Assembly (NCBI RefSeq): GCF_018324205.1
Contig: NZ_AP023356.1
Location: 7,694,501 to 7,758,500 of the forward strand
DNA: 64,000 nucleotides
From: Actinoplanes ianthinogenes
Lineage (GTDB): Bacteria > Actinomycetota > Actinomycetes > Mycobacteriales > Micromonosporaceae
Direction: 5' to 3'
How positions within the stretch are numbered: position 1 is the first letter of the stretch; each line of letters begins with the position of its first letter. Position numbers and translations under genes: made by a program. Shown here piece after piece: positions 1 through 8,074 of this stretch. Under the pieces are notes generated by a model. It saw only the letters and a program-made list of their open reading frames with translations. It was not told the origin of the DNA and did not search any database.

Positions 1-71
1 GCACGATCAAGGCCCGGATGTACGCCCCGGCCCTGACCCTGCTGCGCGACCGGGCGAATCCCCTGGGCTGA
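1..71 (+). CDS. C-terminal end of a truncated gene, possibly sigma-factor-like
   Basis: The frame beginning at base 3 reads 22 residues (TIKARMYAPALTLLRDRANP, then LG) and stops at TGA 69-71. The rest lies outside the window. The TIKAR-x-YAPAL-x-LLR pattern loosely resembles the end of an ECF sigma factor region 4, where GTVKSR is followed by an Ala/Leu/Arg-rich helix, but 22 residues are too few to be sure. It is convergent with the monooxygenase gene, with only 6 bases between the stop codons. Confidence 0.45.
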   Translation, partial: TIKARMYAPALTLLRDRANPLG

Positions 72-77
72 CCGGCG

Positions 78-1244
78 TCAGGCGCGCCGCGAGACCAGCG
101 CCGCCACCCGGGCGTGCAGCCCCGGCACGTCGCCGCGCACGCCCTCCAGCAACCACCGGCACATCTCCAGGGAAGCGTCGACCACCGTCCGCACCCGCTC
201 CAGGCGGCGGGCGGTGAACTCCTTCCACAGCGTGTCGTCGACCTTCGTCGCGGACAGCAGCAACTCCCCGAGCACCGCCGCGTCCTCCAGCGACATGGCC
301 GCACCCTGCGCCAGGGTCGGTGGCGAGGTGTGCGCCGCGTCCCCGATCAGCACCACCCGCCCCCGGTTCCACGGGCCGTCCAGCAGGTGCGCCCGGAACT
401 TGGTGAAGTTGATCCCGGCCGGGTCGGTGAACGCGATCTCGTCCCACGGCCCGTGGTACCCGGCGGCCAGCGACCGCACCACCTCCAGTGACTCCGCCGG
501 GCTCAGCGGGCCGCGGTGCCGGGGCGCCTCGGCCAGGTAGGCGTACATCGAGTCGGGCCCGGTCGGGCAGTACCCGGCGATGTAGGCCGGGCCGCCGAAG
601 ATCAGGTCGGTCCGCTCGACCGAGGGCGGCCGGGCGGTGACCACCCGCCAGATCTCGATCCCGACCTCGCGGGTGACCAGGTCGACGCCGATCTCCCGGC
701 GGACCGCCGAGCGCAGCCCGTCGGCGCCGATCACCAGGTCGTAGCGGGCGGTGCGGTGATCGGTCAGGGTCACGTCGACACCGTCGTCGTCCGGCCGGAT
801 CGCGGTGAAGCTGGTGCCGAACCGGATCCGGGCGCCGGCCTGCGCCGCGCGGTCCAGCAGGAGACGGGCGAGAACCGGACGATACGTGCCGAAGGTCGCG
901 GGCAGGTCGGCTCCACCCGTACGGGAATCGGTCACCTCGGCCAGCAGCGTCCCGTGCGCGTCCGGCGCCCTGATCCCGAGCGAATCGAAACCGTGCCCCC
1001 GCGCCCGCAACCGATCCCAGACGCCCAGCTCGCGCAGCACGCGCAGCGCGTTGCCCTGCAACGTGATGCCGGAGCCGGCGGCGCCCGCCTCGGGCAGCAT
1101 CTCGATCACGTCGACCGCGACGCCGCCGGCCGCGAGCCGGATGGCCGCCGCCGCTCCGGAGATGCCGGCGCCGACGACGAGGACCTTGCGGACTGCGGGC
1201 ACGGGCGGCCACTCCTCGGGTGTTGGTGCGGAAACCGCTCTCAC
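78..1244 (-). CDS. FAD-dependent monooxygenase (aromatic hydroxylase family)
   Basis: This 388-residue protein has the class A flavoprotein monooxygenase layout. The Rossmann motif GAGISGAAAAIRLA near residue 25 binds the ADP part of FAD. A DG motif (GADGLRSAVR) follows near residue 175. The second FAD motif GDAAHTSPPTLAQGAA with MSLEDA sits near residue 290. The length is typical for a single-component salicylate-hydroxylase-like enzyme using NAD(P)H and oxygen. The substrate cannot be told from sequence. Start: the ATG leaves about 18 residues before the first beta strand, and a GTG 15 codons downstream is an alternative. It is transcribed divergently from the phosphoketolase gene across about 190 bases and stands alone, with no neighbouring pathway genes in the window. 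Confidence 0.85.
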   Translation of the reverse strand: MRAVSAPTPEEWPPVPAVRKVLVVGAGISGAAAAIRLAAGGVAVDVIEMLPEAGAAGSGITLQGNALRVLRELGVWDRLRARGHGFDSLGIRAPDAHGTLLAEVTDSRTGGADLPATFGTYRPVLARLLLDRAAQAGARIRFGTSFTAIRPDDDGVDVTLTDHRTARYDLVIGADGLRSAVRREIGVDLVTREVGIEIWRVVTARPPSVERTDLIFGGPAYIAGYCPTGPDSMYAYLAEAPRHRGPLSPAESLEVVRSLAAGYHGPWDEIAFTDPAGINFTKFRAHLLDGPWNRGRVVLIGDAAHTSPPTLAQGAAMSLEDAAVLGELLLSATKVDDTLWKEFTARRLERVRTVVDASLEMCRWLLEGVRGDVPGLHARVAALVSRRA

Positions 1245-1360
1245 TGTCCACCGGGTCCACCGTGGACGGAAGGGAGACGTGGCTCACTTCCGTCCCACCG
1301 GTCCCGTTCGCCAAGGGTGAGGCGTGGTTCCCGCGAGCCCGGGTAACGTCCCGATCGGAA

Positions 1361-1374
1361 GGGACGAAGGACCC
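1361..1374. promoter_or_regulatory. DosR/DevR-like box upstream of phosphoketolase
   Basis: GGGACGAAGGACCC matches the mycobacterial DosR core GGGACTWWAGTCCC at 11 of 14 positions and fits GGGAC-N-WW-N-G-N-CCC, the pattern also seen at 9075-9091 and 10830-10843. It lies 64 bases before the preferred GTG start of the phosphoketolase. By eye only. Confidence 0.4.
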
Positions 1375-1438
1375 TGCCGCACCGGGGTCCCGGCGGAGAA
1401 AAGTGAAGATCGACGAAGCCTTCGTGGAAGGAAAGATC

Positions 1439-3829
1439 GTGACCGCTGTGCTCGACCAGCTCGCCCACCCCTCGGACACCGAGGTGGTCGCTCTCGACGC
1501 TTGGTGGCGCGCGAGCAACTACCTCACCGTCGGACAGATCTACCTGCAGGGCAACCCGTTGCTGCGGGAGCCGCTGACCGCCGAGCACATCAAGCCGCGG
1601 CTGCTCGGTCACTGGGGCACCAGTCCCGGTCTGTCGTTCGTCTACGCGCACGTCTCCCGGCTCATCAAGATCACCGGTCAGCAGGCCATCTATCTGGCCG
1701 GGCCGGGCCACGGCGGCCCCGCGCTGGTGGCCGCGGGCTACCTGGAGGGCACCTACTCCGAGATCTACCCGAAGGTCACCCAGGACGAGGCCGGCATGCT
1801 GCGCCTGTTCCGCCAGTTCTCCAGCCCGGGCGGCATCCCCAGCCACGTCTCGGTGACCACGCCCGGCTCCATCCACGAGGGCGGCGAGCTGGGTTACGTG
1901 CTGGTGCACGCGTTCGGTTCGGTGATGGACAACCCGGACCTGCTGACCATCGCGGTGGTCGGCGACGGAGAGGCGGAGACCGGCCCCCTGGAGGGCTCGT
2001 GGAAGGGCGTCTCGTTCATCAACCCCGAGCACGACGGCGCGGTCCTGCCGATCCTGCACCTCAACGGGGCGAAGATCGCCGGCCCGACCGTGCTGGCCCG
2101 CAAGGACCCGGCCGAGGTCCGCAAGCTGCTCGAGGGTCACGGCTACGAGATCATCGAGGTGTCCGGCGACGACCTGCCCGGCATGCACCACCGCTTCGCG
2201 GAGGCGCTCGCGACCGCCTGGGGCCGGATCCGATCCATTCAGACCGCGGCACGCGAGGGCGGCTGGGACGGTCACCGCCCGCGCTGGCCTTTGATCATTT
2301 TGCGTACGCCCAAAGGCTGGACCGGCCCGGAGACGGTCGACGGGATCACCGTGGGCGGGACGTGGCGGGCGCACCAGGTGCCGCTCTCCGGTGTCCGGGA
2401 CAACGCGGACCACCTGCGGCTGTTGGAGGAGTGGCTGCGGTCGTACCGGCCGGACGAGCTCTTCGACGCGACCGGCGCACCGGCCGCCCCGGTGCGTGAC
2501 CTGGCCCCGGCCGGCGACCTGCGGATGAGCGCCAGCCCGCACGCCAACGGCGGCCGTCTCACCAGGGATCTGGACCTGCCCGACTTCCGGGACTACGCGG
2601 TCGAGGTGAAGACGCCGGCGGCCGGCCGGGCCGAGTCCACCCGCCGGCTGGGCGAGCTGATGCGCGACATCTACACCCGCAACCCGGACCGGTTCCGGCT
2701 GTTCTGCCCGGACGAGACGAACTCGAACCGGCTCGGCGCGGTCTTCGAGGTCTCCGACCGCGGCTTCATGGAGACGGTCACCCCGGAGGACGTGAAGCTC
2801 AGCCGCGGCGGCCGGGTGATGGAGGTGCTCTCCGAGCACAACTGCCACGGCTGGCTGGAGGGGTACACGCTGACCGGCCGGCACGGCATGTTCGCCACGT
2901 ACGAGGCGTTCGCCATGGTCAGCGCGTCGCAGACGATCCAGCACGGCAAGTGGCTCCAGGAGGCCAAGAACCTGGCGTGGCGGGCCAAGGTGCCGAGCCT
3001 GAACATCCTGCTCACCTCCACCGCCTGGCGCAACGACCACAACGGCTTCTCGCACCAGGGCCCCGGCCTGATCCAGAACGTGCTGACCCAGCGCGGCGAC
3101 GTGGCCCGGGTCTACCTGCCGCCGGACGCGAACACGCTGCTCTCGGTCGCCGACCACTGCTTCCGGTCGCGGTCGTACATCAACCTGATCGTGATCGACA
3201 AGCAGCCGCAGCTCCAGTTCCTGGACATGGACCAGGCCGTCGAGCACTGCGCCACGGGCGCCGGCGTCTGGGAGTGGGCCGGCACCGACGACGGCACCAG
3301 CGACCCGGACATCGTCCTCGCCTGCGCCGGCGACGTGGTCACCATGGAGACGGTGGCCGCCGCCCGGATCCTGATGGAGAGGCTGCCGTCGCTGCGGACC
3401 CGGGTGGTCAACGTGGTCGACCTGATGACGCTGCCGCGGCCCAAGGACCACCCGCACGGCATGAGCGAGACCCTGTTCCGCGAGCTGTTCACCGACCACG
3501 TGGACGTGGTGTTCGCCTTCCACGGCTACCCGGGCGCCATCCACCAGCTGGTGCACGGCCGGCCGGACGCCGACCGGTTCCGGGTGCGCGGCTTCATCGA
3601 GCAGGGGACCACCACCACGCCGTTCGACATGACGGTGCGCAACCGGGCGTCCCGCTACCACCTGGTGATGGACGCGATCAACAACGCCAGGCGGCTGCCG
3701 AGCGGCGCGACCGAGCTCAAGGCCTGGTGCGAGGCCCAGCTTGCGAAGCACGAGAAGTACGTCGTCGAGCACCTGGAGGACATGCCCGAGGTGCGGGATT
3801 GGTCACTCGGCGACTGGGCGCAGAGTTGA
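1439..3829 (+). CDS. xfp: Xylulose-5-phosphate/fructose-6-phosphate phosphoketolase
   Basis: This thiamine-diphosphate enzyme splits xylulose 5-phosphate (and often fructose 6-phosphate) with phosphate into acetyl phosphate and glyceraldehyde 3-phosphate or erythrose 4-phosphate. The family signature is plain along the whole length: ALDAWWRASNYLTVGQIYL at the N-terminus, GPGHGGPALVAAGYLEGTYS, the TPP site GDGEAETGPLEGSWKG, HLNGAKI, and the C-terminal HGYPGAIHQLVHGRP. Starting at GTG 1439 gives 796 residues, normal for the family, with AAGGA six bases upstream. A GTG at 1403 (808 residues) with a closer GGAG is the alternative. The frame is open further upstream to 1220, but that part shows no homology-like sequence. 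No acetate kinase lies nearby. A DosR-like box precedes it, suggesting induction under low oxygen (inference). Confidence 0.93.
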   Translation: MTAVLDQLAHPSDTEVVALDAWWRASNYLTVGQIYLQGNPLLREPLTAEHIKPRLLGHWGTSPGLSFVYAHVSRLIKITGQQAIYLAGPGHGGPALVAAGYLEGTYSEIYPKVTQDEAGMLRLFRQFSSPGGIPSHVSVTTPGSIHEGGELGYVLVHAFGSVMDNPDLLTIAVVGDGEAETGPLEGSWKGVSFINPEHDGAVLPILHLNGAKIAGPTVLARKDPAEVRKLLEGHGYEIIEVSGDDLPGMHHRFAEALATAWGRIRSIQTAAREGGWDGHRPRWPLIILRTPKGWTGPETVDGITVGGTWRAHQVPLSGVRDNADHLRLLEEWLRSYRPDELFDATGAPAAPVRDLAPAGDLRMSASPHANGGRLTRDLDLPDFRDYAVEVKTPAAGRAESTRRLGELMRDIYTRNPDRFRLFCPDETNSNRLGAVFEVSDRGFMETVTPEDVKLSRGGRVMEVLSEHNCHGWLEGYTLTGRHGMFATYEAFAMVSASQTIQHGKWLQEAKNLAWRAKVPSLNILLTSTAWRNDHNGFSHQGPGLIQNVLTQRGDVARVYLPPDANTLLSVADHCFRSRSYINLIVIDKQPQLQFLDMDQAVEHCATGAGVWEWAGTDDGTSDPDIVLACAGDVVTMETVAAARILMERLPSLRTRVVNVVDLMTLPRPKDHPHGMSETLFRELFTDHVDVVFAFHGYPGAIHQLVHGRPDADRFRVRGFIEQGTTTTPFDMTVRNRASRYHLVMDAINNARRLPSGATELKAWCEAQLAKHEKYVVEHLEDMPEVRDWSLGDWAQS

Positions 3830-3847
3830 TCTAGGCAGGTTCGGGGG

Positions 3848-3879
3848 TCTCTCCGCCTAAGAAAGTGTGGGCGGAGAGA
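3848..3879 (+). terminator. Hairpin after phosphoketolase
   Basis: A perfect 10-bp inverted repeat TCTCTCCGCC (3848-3857) / GGCGGAGAGA (3870-3879) with a 12-base loop lies 18 bases after the stop codon. The bases after it (tacttcaccctttctttc) are pyrimidine-rich rather than a clean T run, so this is a plausible but imperfect intrinsic terminator. Confidence 0.55.
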
Positions 3880-3960
3880 TACTTCACCCTTTCTTTCGAC
3901 GCCGGATGACGCGAAGGTGAATGGCACACGCCTACTCGACGTTGAGGAAGGGGACCCCGG

Positions 3961-4410
3961 ATGGCCGGCACACACAACCTTTGGCCGACGACCCGGCAGG
4001 GTTCGACGCAACATCCCGTGCCCACCCTGCAATACCTGCTGCAGGCCCACGGGCACACGGTCACGGTGGACGGCGTCTTCGGCGCCCAGACCGGCGACGC
4101 GGTACGCGCTTACCAGCGCGCGAAGGGAATCCCCGACAACGGCATCGTCTGCGCCGAGACGTGGCAGGCCCTGATCATGGACGTCCGGCCCGGCGCGCGG
4201 GGCAACGCGGTGCGCGGCGTGCAGCACGAGTTCCGCCAGCGCCGCGGCTCCGGCGCCGACCCGGACGGGGTCTACGGCCCGGTCACCGAGTCGGCGGTCC
4301 GCGCGTTCCAGTCCGAGGCCGGGCTCATCGTCGACGGCGTCGTCGGGCGCAAGACCTGGCAGGCCCTGGTCTGCGGCGTCGGCAGCCGATCGCTCCAGCA
4401 GGCCGCCTGA
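3961..4410 (+). CDS. Double peptidoglycan-binding-domain protein
   Basis: This 149-residue protein consists almost entirely of two PG_binding_1 repeats. The first runs from about residue 20 to 70 (LQYLL, VDGVFGAQTGDAVRAYQ, TWQALI). The second runs from about 75 to 135 (VRGVQHEF, DPDGVYGPVTESAVRAFQ, VVGRKTWQALV). These three-helix domains usually bind cell-wall peptidoglycan and are normally fused to a hydrolase; none is attached here. No signal peptide is visible, so how it would leave the cytoplasm is unclear. The ATG follows a GAGGAAGGGG ribosome site. It is convergent with the metal transporter operon, ending 20 bases from it. Confidence 0.85.
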   Translation: MAGTHNLWPTTRQGSTQHPVPTLQYLLQAHGHTVTVDGVFGAQTGDAVRAYQRAKGIPDNGIVCAETWQALIMDVRPGARGNAVRGVQHEFRQRRGSGADPDGVYGPVTESAVRAFQSEAGLIVDGVVGRKTWQALVCGVGSRSLQQAA

Positions 4411-4430
4411 CGTCAGCGAGGGCGCCGGAC

Positions 4431-5207
4431 TCAGCCCCGGCGCGACGCGGCCGCCGCCACCGGGTCGAAGCCGAACGGCAGCTCGAGGCGGTGGCCGCGC
4501 ATCAACTCCCGGTCGGCCAGCAGCGCGCTGGTCTCGCCGTCCGCGGTGATCCGCCCGTCGTCCAGGATCACCGCGCGCGGGCAGAGCTCCAGCGCGTACG
4601 GCAGGTCGTGGGTGACCATCAGCAGCGTCACCGGCAGCGCCTGGAGGATCTCGGCCAGCTCGCGGCGGCTCGCCGGGTCCAGGTTGGACGACGGCTCGTC
4701 GAGCACCAGGATCTCCGGGCGCATCGCCAGCACGGTCGCCACCGCCACCCGCCGCCGCTGCCCGAACGACAGGTGGTGCGGCACCTGATCGCGGTGCTCG
4801 GTCATCCCGACCGCGTGCAGCGCCTCGTCGACCCGCTCGTCCAGCTCGGCGCCGCGCAGCCCCAGGTTGGCCGGGCCGAACGCGACGTCCTCGGCCACCG
4901 TCGGCATGAACAGCTGGTCGTCCGGGTCCTGGAAGACGATGCCGACCCGGCGCCGGATCTCGCCGATCGCGGCCCGGTCACCCGGCCGCACCGGCAGCCC
5001 GGCCACCCGCACCGTCCCGCCGCCGCCGTGCAGAATGCCGTTGAGGTGCAGGACCAGCGTGGTCTTGCCGGCGCCGTTCGGCCCGAGCAGGGCGACCCGC
5101 TCGCCCGGGGCGAGGGTGAGGTCGACGCCGCGCAGCGCGGCCCGCCCGTCCGGGTAGGCGTAGTGCAGCCCGGCGACCTGGAGCGCGGGAGTCGTCATGC
5201 CGATCAT
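4431..5207 (-). CDS. cbiO: ECF-type cobalt/nickel importer ATP-binding subunit
   Basis: The 258-residue ATPase powers the ECF importer encoded just upstream. It shows Walker A GPNGAGKTT, the Q-loop FQDPDDQLF typical of CbiO-type ATPases, the signature LSFGQRRRVAVA, Walker B ILVLDEPSSNLDP and the switch His in VTHDL. Start: the ATG at 5207 overlaps the stop of the preceding permease as ATGA, so translation is probably coupled; a second ATG three codons later (5198) is possible. It is last in a four-gene minus-strand operon. Confidence 0.92.
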   Translation of the reverse strand: MIGMTTPALQVAGLHYAYPDGRAALRGVDLTLAPGERVALLGPNGAGKTTLVLHLNGILHGGGGTVRVAGLPVRPGDRAAIGEIRRRVGIVFQDPDDQLFMPTVAEDVAFGPANLGLRGAELDERVDEALHAVGMTEHRDQVPHHLSFGQRRRVAVATVLAMRPEILVLDEPSSNLDPASRRELAEILQALPVTLLMVTHDLPYALELCPRAVILDDGRITADGETSALLADRELMRGHRLELPFGFDPVAAAASRRG

Positions 5208-5959
5208 GCTAGAGCCACCGCGATCCCGGCCGAGAGCAGCGGCAACACGGCCGCCACCGCCCACTCCCGCGGGTGCGCCCGCCGGGTGTCGAGGACCGGC
5301 AGCCGCCCGGTGTAACCGCGGGACACCATCGCGAGGTAGACGCGCTCGCCCCGCTCGTACGACCGCAGGAACAGCGACCCCACGCCGACCGCGAACGCCT
5401 TCACCTGCCACAGGAAGCGGGGATCGTAACCGCGGCTCAGCCGTGCGATCCGCATCCGCCGCGCGTCGTCGGCGAGCACGTCGAGGTACCGCAGCATGAA
5501 CGTGGCGATCTGGGTGAACACGGCCGGCACCCGCAGCCGGTCCAGCCCGAGCAGCAGGTCCCGCATCGTCGTGGTCGCCGCCAGTAGCAGCGAGGCGAGC
5601 ACGCCGAGCGTCCCCTTGGCAAAGATGTTCCACGCCCCGTGCAGCCCGTCGACCGACAGCGACAGGCCGAGCCACTCGACCCGCTCGCCGTGCCCGAAGA
5701 TCGGCAGCGCGAGCGCCAGCAGCACGAACGGCAGCTCGATGGTGGCCCGCTTGAGGAGCCAGAGCGCCGGCACCCCGGCCGCCGCCGTGACCACCACCAG
5801 CAGCGCGGAATAACCGGCGAAGGCGGCGAAGTGCGTGGGCGGGGTCAGCACCACCACGATCGTGAACAGCAGCACCGCCACGATCTTGACCTCGGGGGCC
5901 AGCCGGTGCACCCGGCCGCCCCGGTCCAGATAGAGCGGATGGGCGTGCCCCGCCCCCAC
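5204..5959 (-). CDS. cbiQ: ECF transporter T component (CbiQ-like)
   Basis: This 251-residue membrane protein has about five hydrophobic segments. It carries the conserved cytoplasmic coupling region of ECF T components (RMRIARLSRGYDPRF near residue 155 and AMVSRGYTG near residue 215), where Ala-Arg-Gly-type motifs dock onto the ATPase. It starts at GTG, one base after the stop of the PDGLE gene, and its stop overlaps the ATPase start. It would link substrate-specific CbiM/N to CbiO. Confidence 0.9.
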   Translation of the reverse strand: MGAGHAHPLYLDRGGRVHRLAPEVKIVAVLLFTIVVVLTPPTHFAAFAGYSALLVVVTAAAGVPALWLLKRATIELPFVLLALALPIFGHGERVEWLGLSLSVDGLHGAWNIFAKGTLGVLASLLLAATTTMRDLLLGLDRLRVPAVFTQIATFMLRYLDVLADDARRMRIARLSRGYDPRFLWQVKAFAVGVGSLFLRSYERGERVYLAMVSRGYTGRLPVLDTRRAHPREWAVAAVLPLLSAGIAVALA

Positions 5960-5960
5960 C

Positions 5961-6308
5961 TCAGGCCGCCTTCCGCTCGCGGCGGCGCACCAGCCAGAAA
6001 CCGCCCGCCCCGATGCCGAAGGTGACCAGCACCCCGGCCGCCCCGGACAGGCCGGTGGAGAGATAGGGGTTGTCGATGCCCTTGATGCCGTAGCCGGCGA
6101 GCGGGCTGTCCTTCGCCTGATGCTCCTGCTCGCGCTGAGCCATGCAGGTGCCGCCGGTGATCTCGCCGGCGGCGTCGAAGGTGCAGCCCTCGCGGGCGGT
6201 CGCGTCCAGACCGTCCGGGCTGCCGGAGGCGAAGTTGCTCACCACCGCGGCCAGGAAGAGGGCGACCAACAGGCCGCCGGCGAGAAACCAGCCCAGCTTG
6301 CGGCTCAT
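5961..6308 (-). CDS. PDGLE-domain small membrane component (CbiN/NikN-like)
   Basis: This 115-residue protein has one N-terminal membrane helix (LGWFLAGGLLVALFLAAVVS), an extracytoplasmic stretch containing SPDGLDATA (the PDGLE motif), and a second helix near residues 82-103 ending in RRRERKAA. Such proteins replace or accompany CbiN in nickel/cobalt ECF importers. Two cysteines (in EGCTF and GGTCM) lie in the outside loop, which is longer than in minimal CbiN. Its start overlaps the CbiM stop as ATGA. Confidence 0.88.
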   Translation of the reverse strand: MSRKLGWFLAGGLLVALFLAAVVSNFASGSPDGLDATAREGCTFDAAGEITGGTCMAQREQEHQAKDSPLAGYGIKGIDNPYLSTGLSGAAGVLVTFGIGAGGFWLVRRRERKAA

Positions 6309-7012
6309 GCGGCGGCCTCCATCTCGGGGGCGGTGGTAACGACCGGCTTGCGGAACCTGCGCAGCGCGTAGACCAGGTCGGGCCGGACCCGGGCCACGGT
6401 CGCGACCGTGGTGGCGGCGATGATGCCCTCACCGATGCCGATCAGCACGTGCACCCCGGCCATGGTCGTCGCGATCCCGGCGAGCGACAGCTCGGTGGTG
6501 CCACCCAGCGCGTACTCCAGGACGAAACCCTGCGAGGCGACGGTGACCGAGACGATCGAGGCGATCAGCGCGGTCGTGCCGAGCCCGCCCGGCGTTTTCG
6601 GCAGCACCTTCATCAGGGCCACCACCAGCAGATATCCCGCCGCGGTACCGAGGATCGCCATGTTGGTGATGTTCAGCCCGATGGCGGTCAGCCCGCCGTC
6701 CGCGAACAGCAGGCACTGCACCATCAGCACGGTCGCGATGCAGAGCGCGCCCACCCACGGCCCCACCAGGATCACCGCGAGCGTGCCGCCGAGCAGGTGC
6801 CCCGAGACGCCGGGCAGCACCTGGAAGTTCAACATCTGCACGGCGAAGATGAACGCCGCCACCAGCCCGGCCATCGGCGCCAGCCGGTCGTCCAGGTCGG
6901 CGCGCGCCTTCACCACGCAGACCGCCAGCGCGGCGACGGCGACGACCGTGAAGATCGCGGAGACCGGACCGTTCACGATCCCGTTCGCGATGTGCATCGC
7001 TTGCGCATCCAT
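6305..7012 (-). CDS. cbiM: ECF transporter S component for cobalt or nickel (CbiM-like)
   Basis: This 235-residue polytopic protein binds the metal ion. It has the CbiM core (MHIANGIVNGPVS at the N-terminus, HLLGGTLAVILVGPWVGAL near residue 75, and the late LIGIGEGIIAA segment). In CbiM/NikM the N-terminal Met-His binds the metal. Here MHI is preceded by MDAQA, so an internal ATG at 6997 could be the functional start, although the strong GAGGGGG site favours the ATG at 7012. It is the first gene of the operon. A Nur-box-like element upstream suggests nickel control. The metal itself cannot be decided from sequence. Confidence 0.9.
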   Translation of the reverse strand: MDAQAMHIANGIVNGPVSAIFTVVAVAALAVCVVKARADLDDRLAPMAGLVAAFIFAVQMLNFQVLPGVSGHLLGGTLAVILVGPWVGALCIATVLMVQCLLFADGGLTAIGLNITNMAILGTAAGYLLVVALMKVLPKTPGGLGTTALIASIVSVTVASQGFVLEYALGGTTELSLAGIATTMAGVHVLIGIGEGIIAATTVATVARVRPDLVYALRRFRKPVVTTAPEMEAAA

Positions 7013-7069
7013 GTTTCCCCCTCGCGGAGCGTTCCCCGCAAGGCGTCAGCATATTAGAAGTTGTGGCTA

Positions 7070-7086
7070 TTGCACATCCATGGCAA
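7070..7086. promoter_or_regulatory. Nur-box-like operator upstream of the metal importer
   Basis: TTGCAC-ATCCA-TGGCAA has the 6-5-6 spacing of the Streptomyces nickel regulator box (TTGCAA-N5-TTGCAA), with five of six positions matching in each half. On the minus strand it lies about 60 bases before the start of the CbiM-like gene, and a TAATAT hexamer at 7055-7050 could be the -10 element. The spacing is right, but the match was made by eye. Confidence 0.5.
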
Positions 7087-7297
7087 CTAGAGTGACCGTG
7101 ATCGTTCTCATTGTCGCCGCGCCCCCGTCACCCATCAAGATCAAATTCAAGAGCCTGCTGACTCGGGCCGCGCTGATCACCGATCGTCGCTCCCGCCAGG
7201 GACCCTTCCGGGCTTCGCAGGCCGCTGGCGCGGCCAGAACGCGAAGCCCTCCAGGGCGACGCCCGCGGGTGGTAACGACGTGCCAACCCCAAAACCC

Positions 7298-7917
7298 GGG
7301 CTGGCCTTGGTCGCCCTATCCGGCCTCGGGTTAGGGCCGTGGGAGCCAGCCCGACAGGTCTGGGCTGGTCCTGGTGGCCCTATCCGGCGTCGGGTTAGGG
7401 CCATGGGAGCCAGCCCGACGAGCCGGGCTGGTGCTGGTGGCCCTATCCGGCCTCGGGTTAGGGCCGTGGGAGCCAGCCCGACGAGCCGGGCTGGTGCTGG
7501 TGGCCCTATCCGGCCTCGGGTTAGGGCCGTGAGGGCCAGCCCGACGAGCTGGGCTGGGCTTGGTGGCCCTATCCGGCCTCGGGATAGGGCCGTGAGGGCC
7601 AGCCCGGTCTGGGCTGGTGCTGGTGGCCCTGTCCGGCCTCGGGTTAGGGCCGTGGGAGCCAGCCCGACGAGCCGGGCTGGTGCTGGTGGCCCTATCCGGT
7701 GTCGGGTTAGGGCCGTGGGGGCCAGCCCGACAAGCGGGGCTGGTGCTGGTGGCCCTGTCCGGTCTCGGGTTAGGGCTGTGGGAGCCAGCCCGAGAAGCTG
7801 GGCTGGTGCTGGTGGCCCTGTCCGGCGTCGGGTTAGGGCCATGGGGGCCAGCCCGGCGAGCGGGGCTGGTGCTGGTGGCCCTATCCGGTGTCGGGATAGG
7901 GCCGTGGGGGCCAGCCC
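7298..7917. repeat. Palindromic tandem array 1 (10 units of about 63 bp)
   Basis: Ten head-to-tail units start with GGGCTGG at 7298, 7362, 7425, 7488, 7551, 7611, 7674, 7737, 7800 and 7863; the spacing is 63 bp except for one 64 and one 60. Each unit has outer arms GGGCTGG / CCAGCCC and inner arms GGCCCTA / TAGGGCC, so each can fold into a hairpin. Adjacent units can also pair across their junction (CCAGCCCG / CGGGCTGG). Related arrays lie at 18722 and 49356. Because 63 is 21 codons, long frames run through it on both strands; I treat these as artefacts. The flanks 7087-7297 and 7918-8074 hold nothing I recognise. Confidence 0.93.
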
Positions 7918-8074
7918 GGATCGGGTTTTGCGCCGCAGCCCGGGGACGTCTCGAGCCGGACCGCCGCCCGTCCGAGGGTCTTCTGGCTTGCGCTCAGGGC
8001 CCGAGTCCGAGGCCGCGAGCCGGTGGCGGGAGCGCGGCTTCGGCAGCGGCGGGCGGGCCGCAGCGGGGGGGCGG

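Noticed and set aside
1220..1438. N-terminal extension of the phosphoketolase
   Set aside because: The extra 73 residues lack family sequence, overlap the divergent monooxygenase start, and good ribosome sites occur at the internal GTGs.
7013..7297. Cobalamin riboswitch before the metal importer
   Set aside because: The leader is short and I see no B12-box wording; a Nur-like operator explains the region better.
7177..7842. Long minus-strand frame with 21-residue repeats (PPAPARLVGLAP type)
   Set aside because: It is created by the 63-bp array, whose period is 21 codons. Frames are open on both strands there, there is no ribosome site, and arm pairing rather than protein wording is conserved between arrays.
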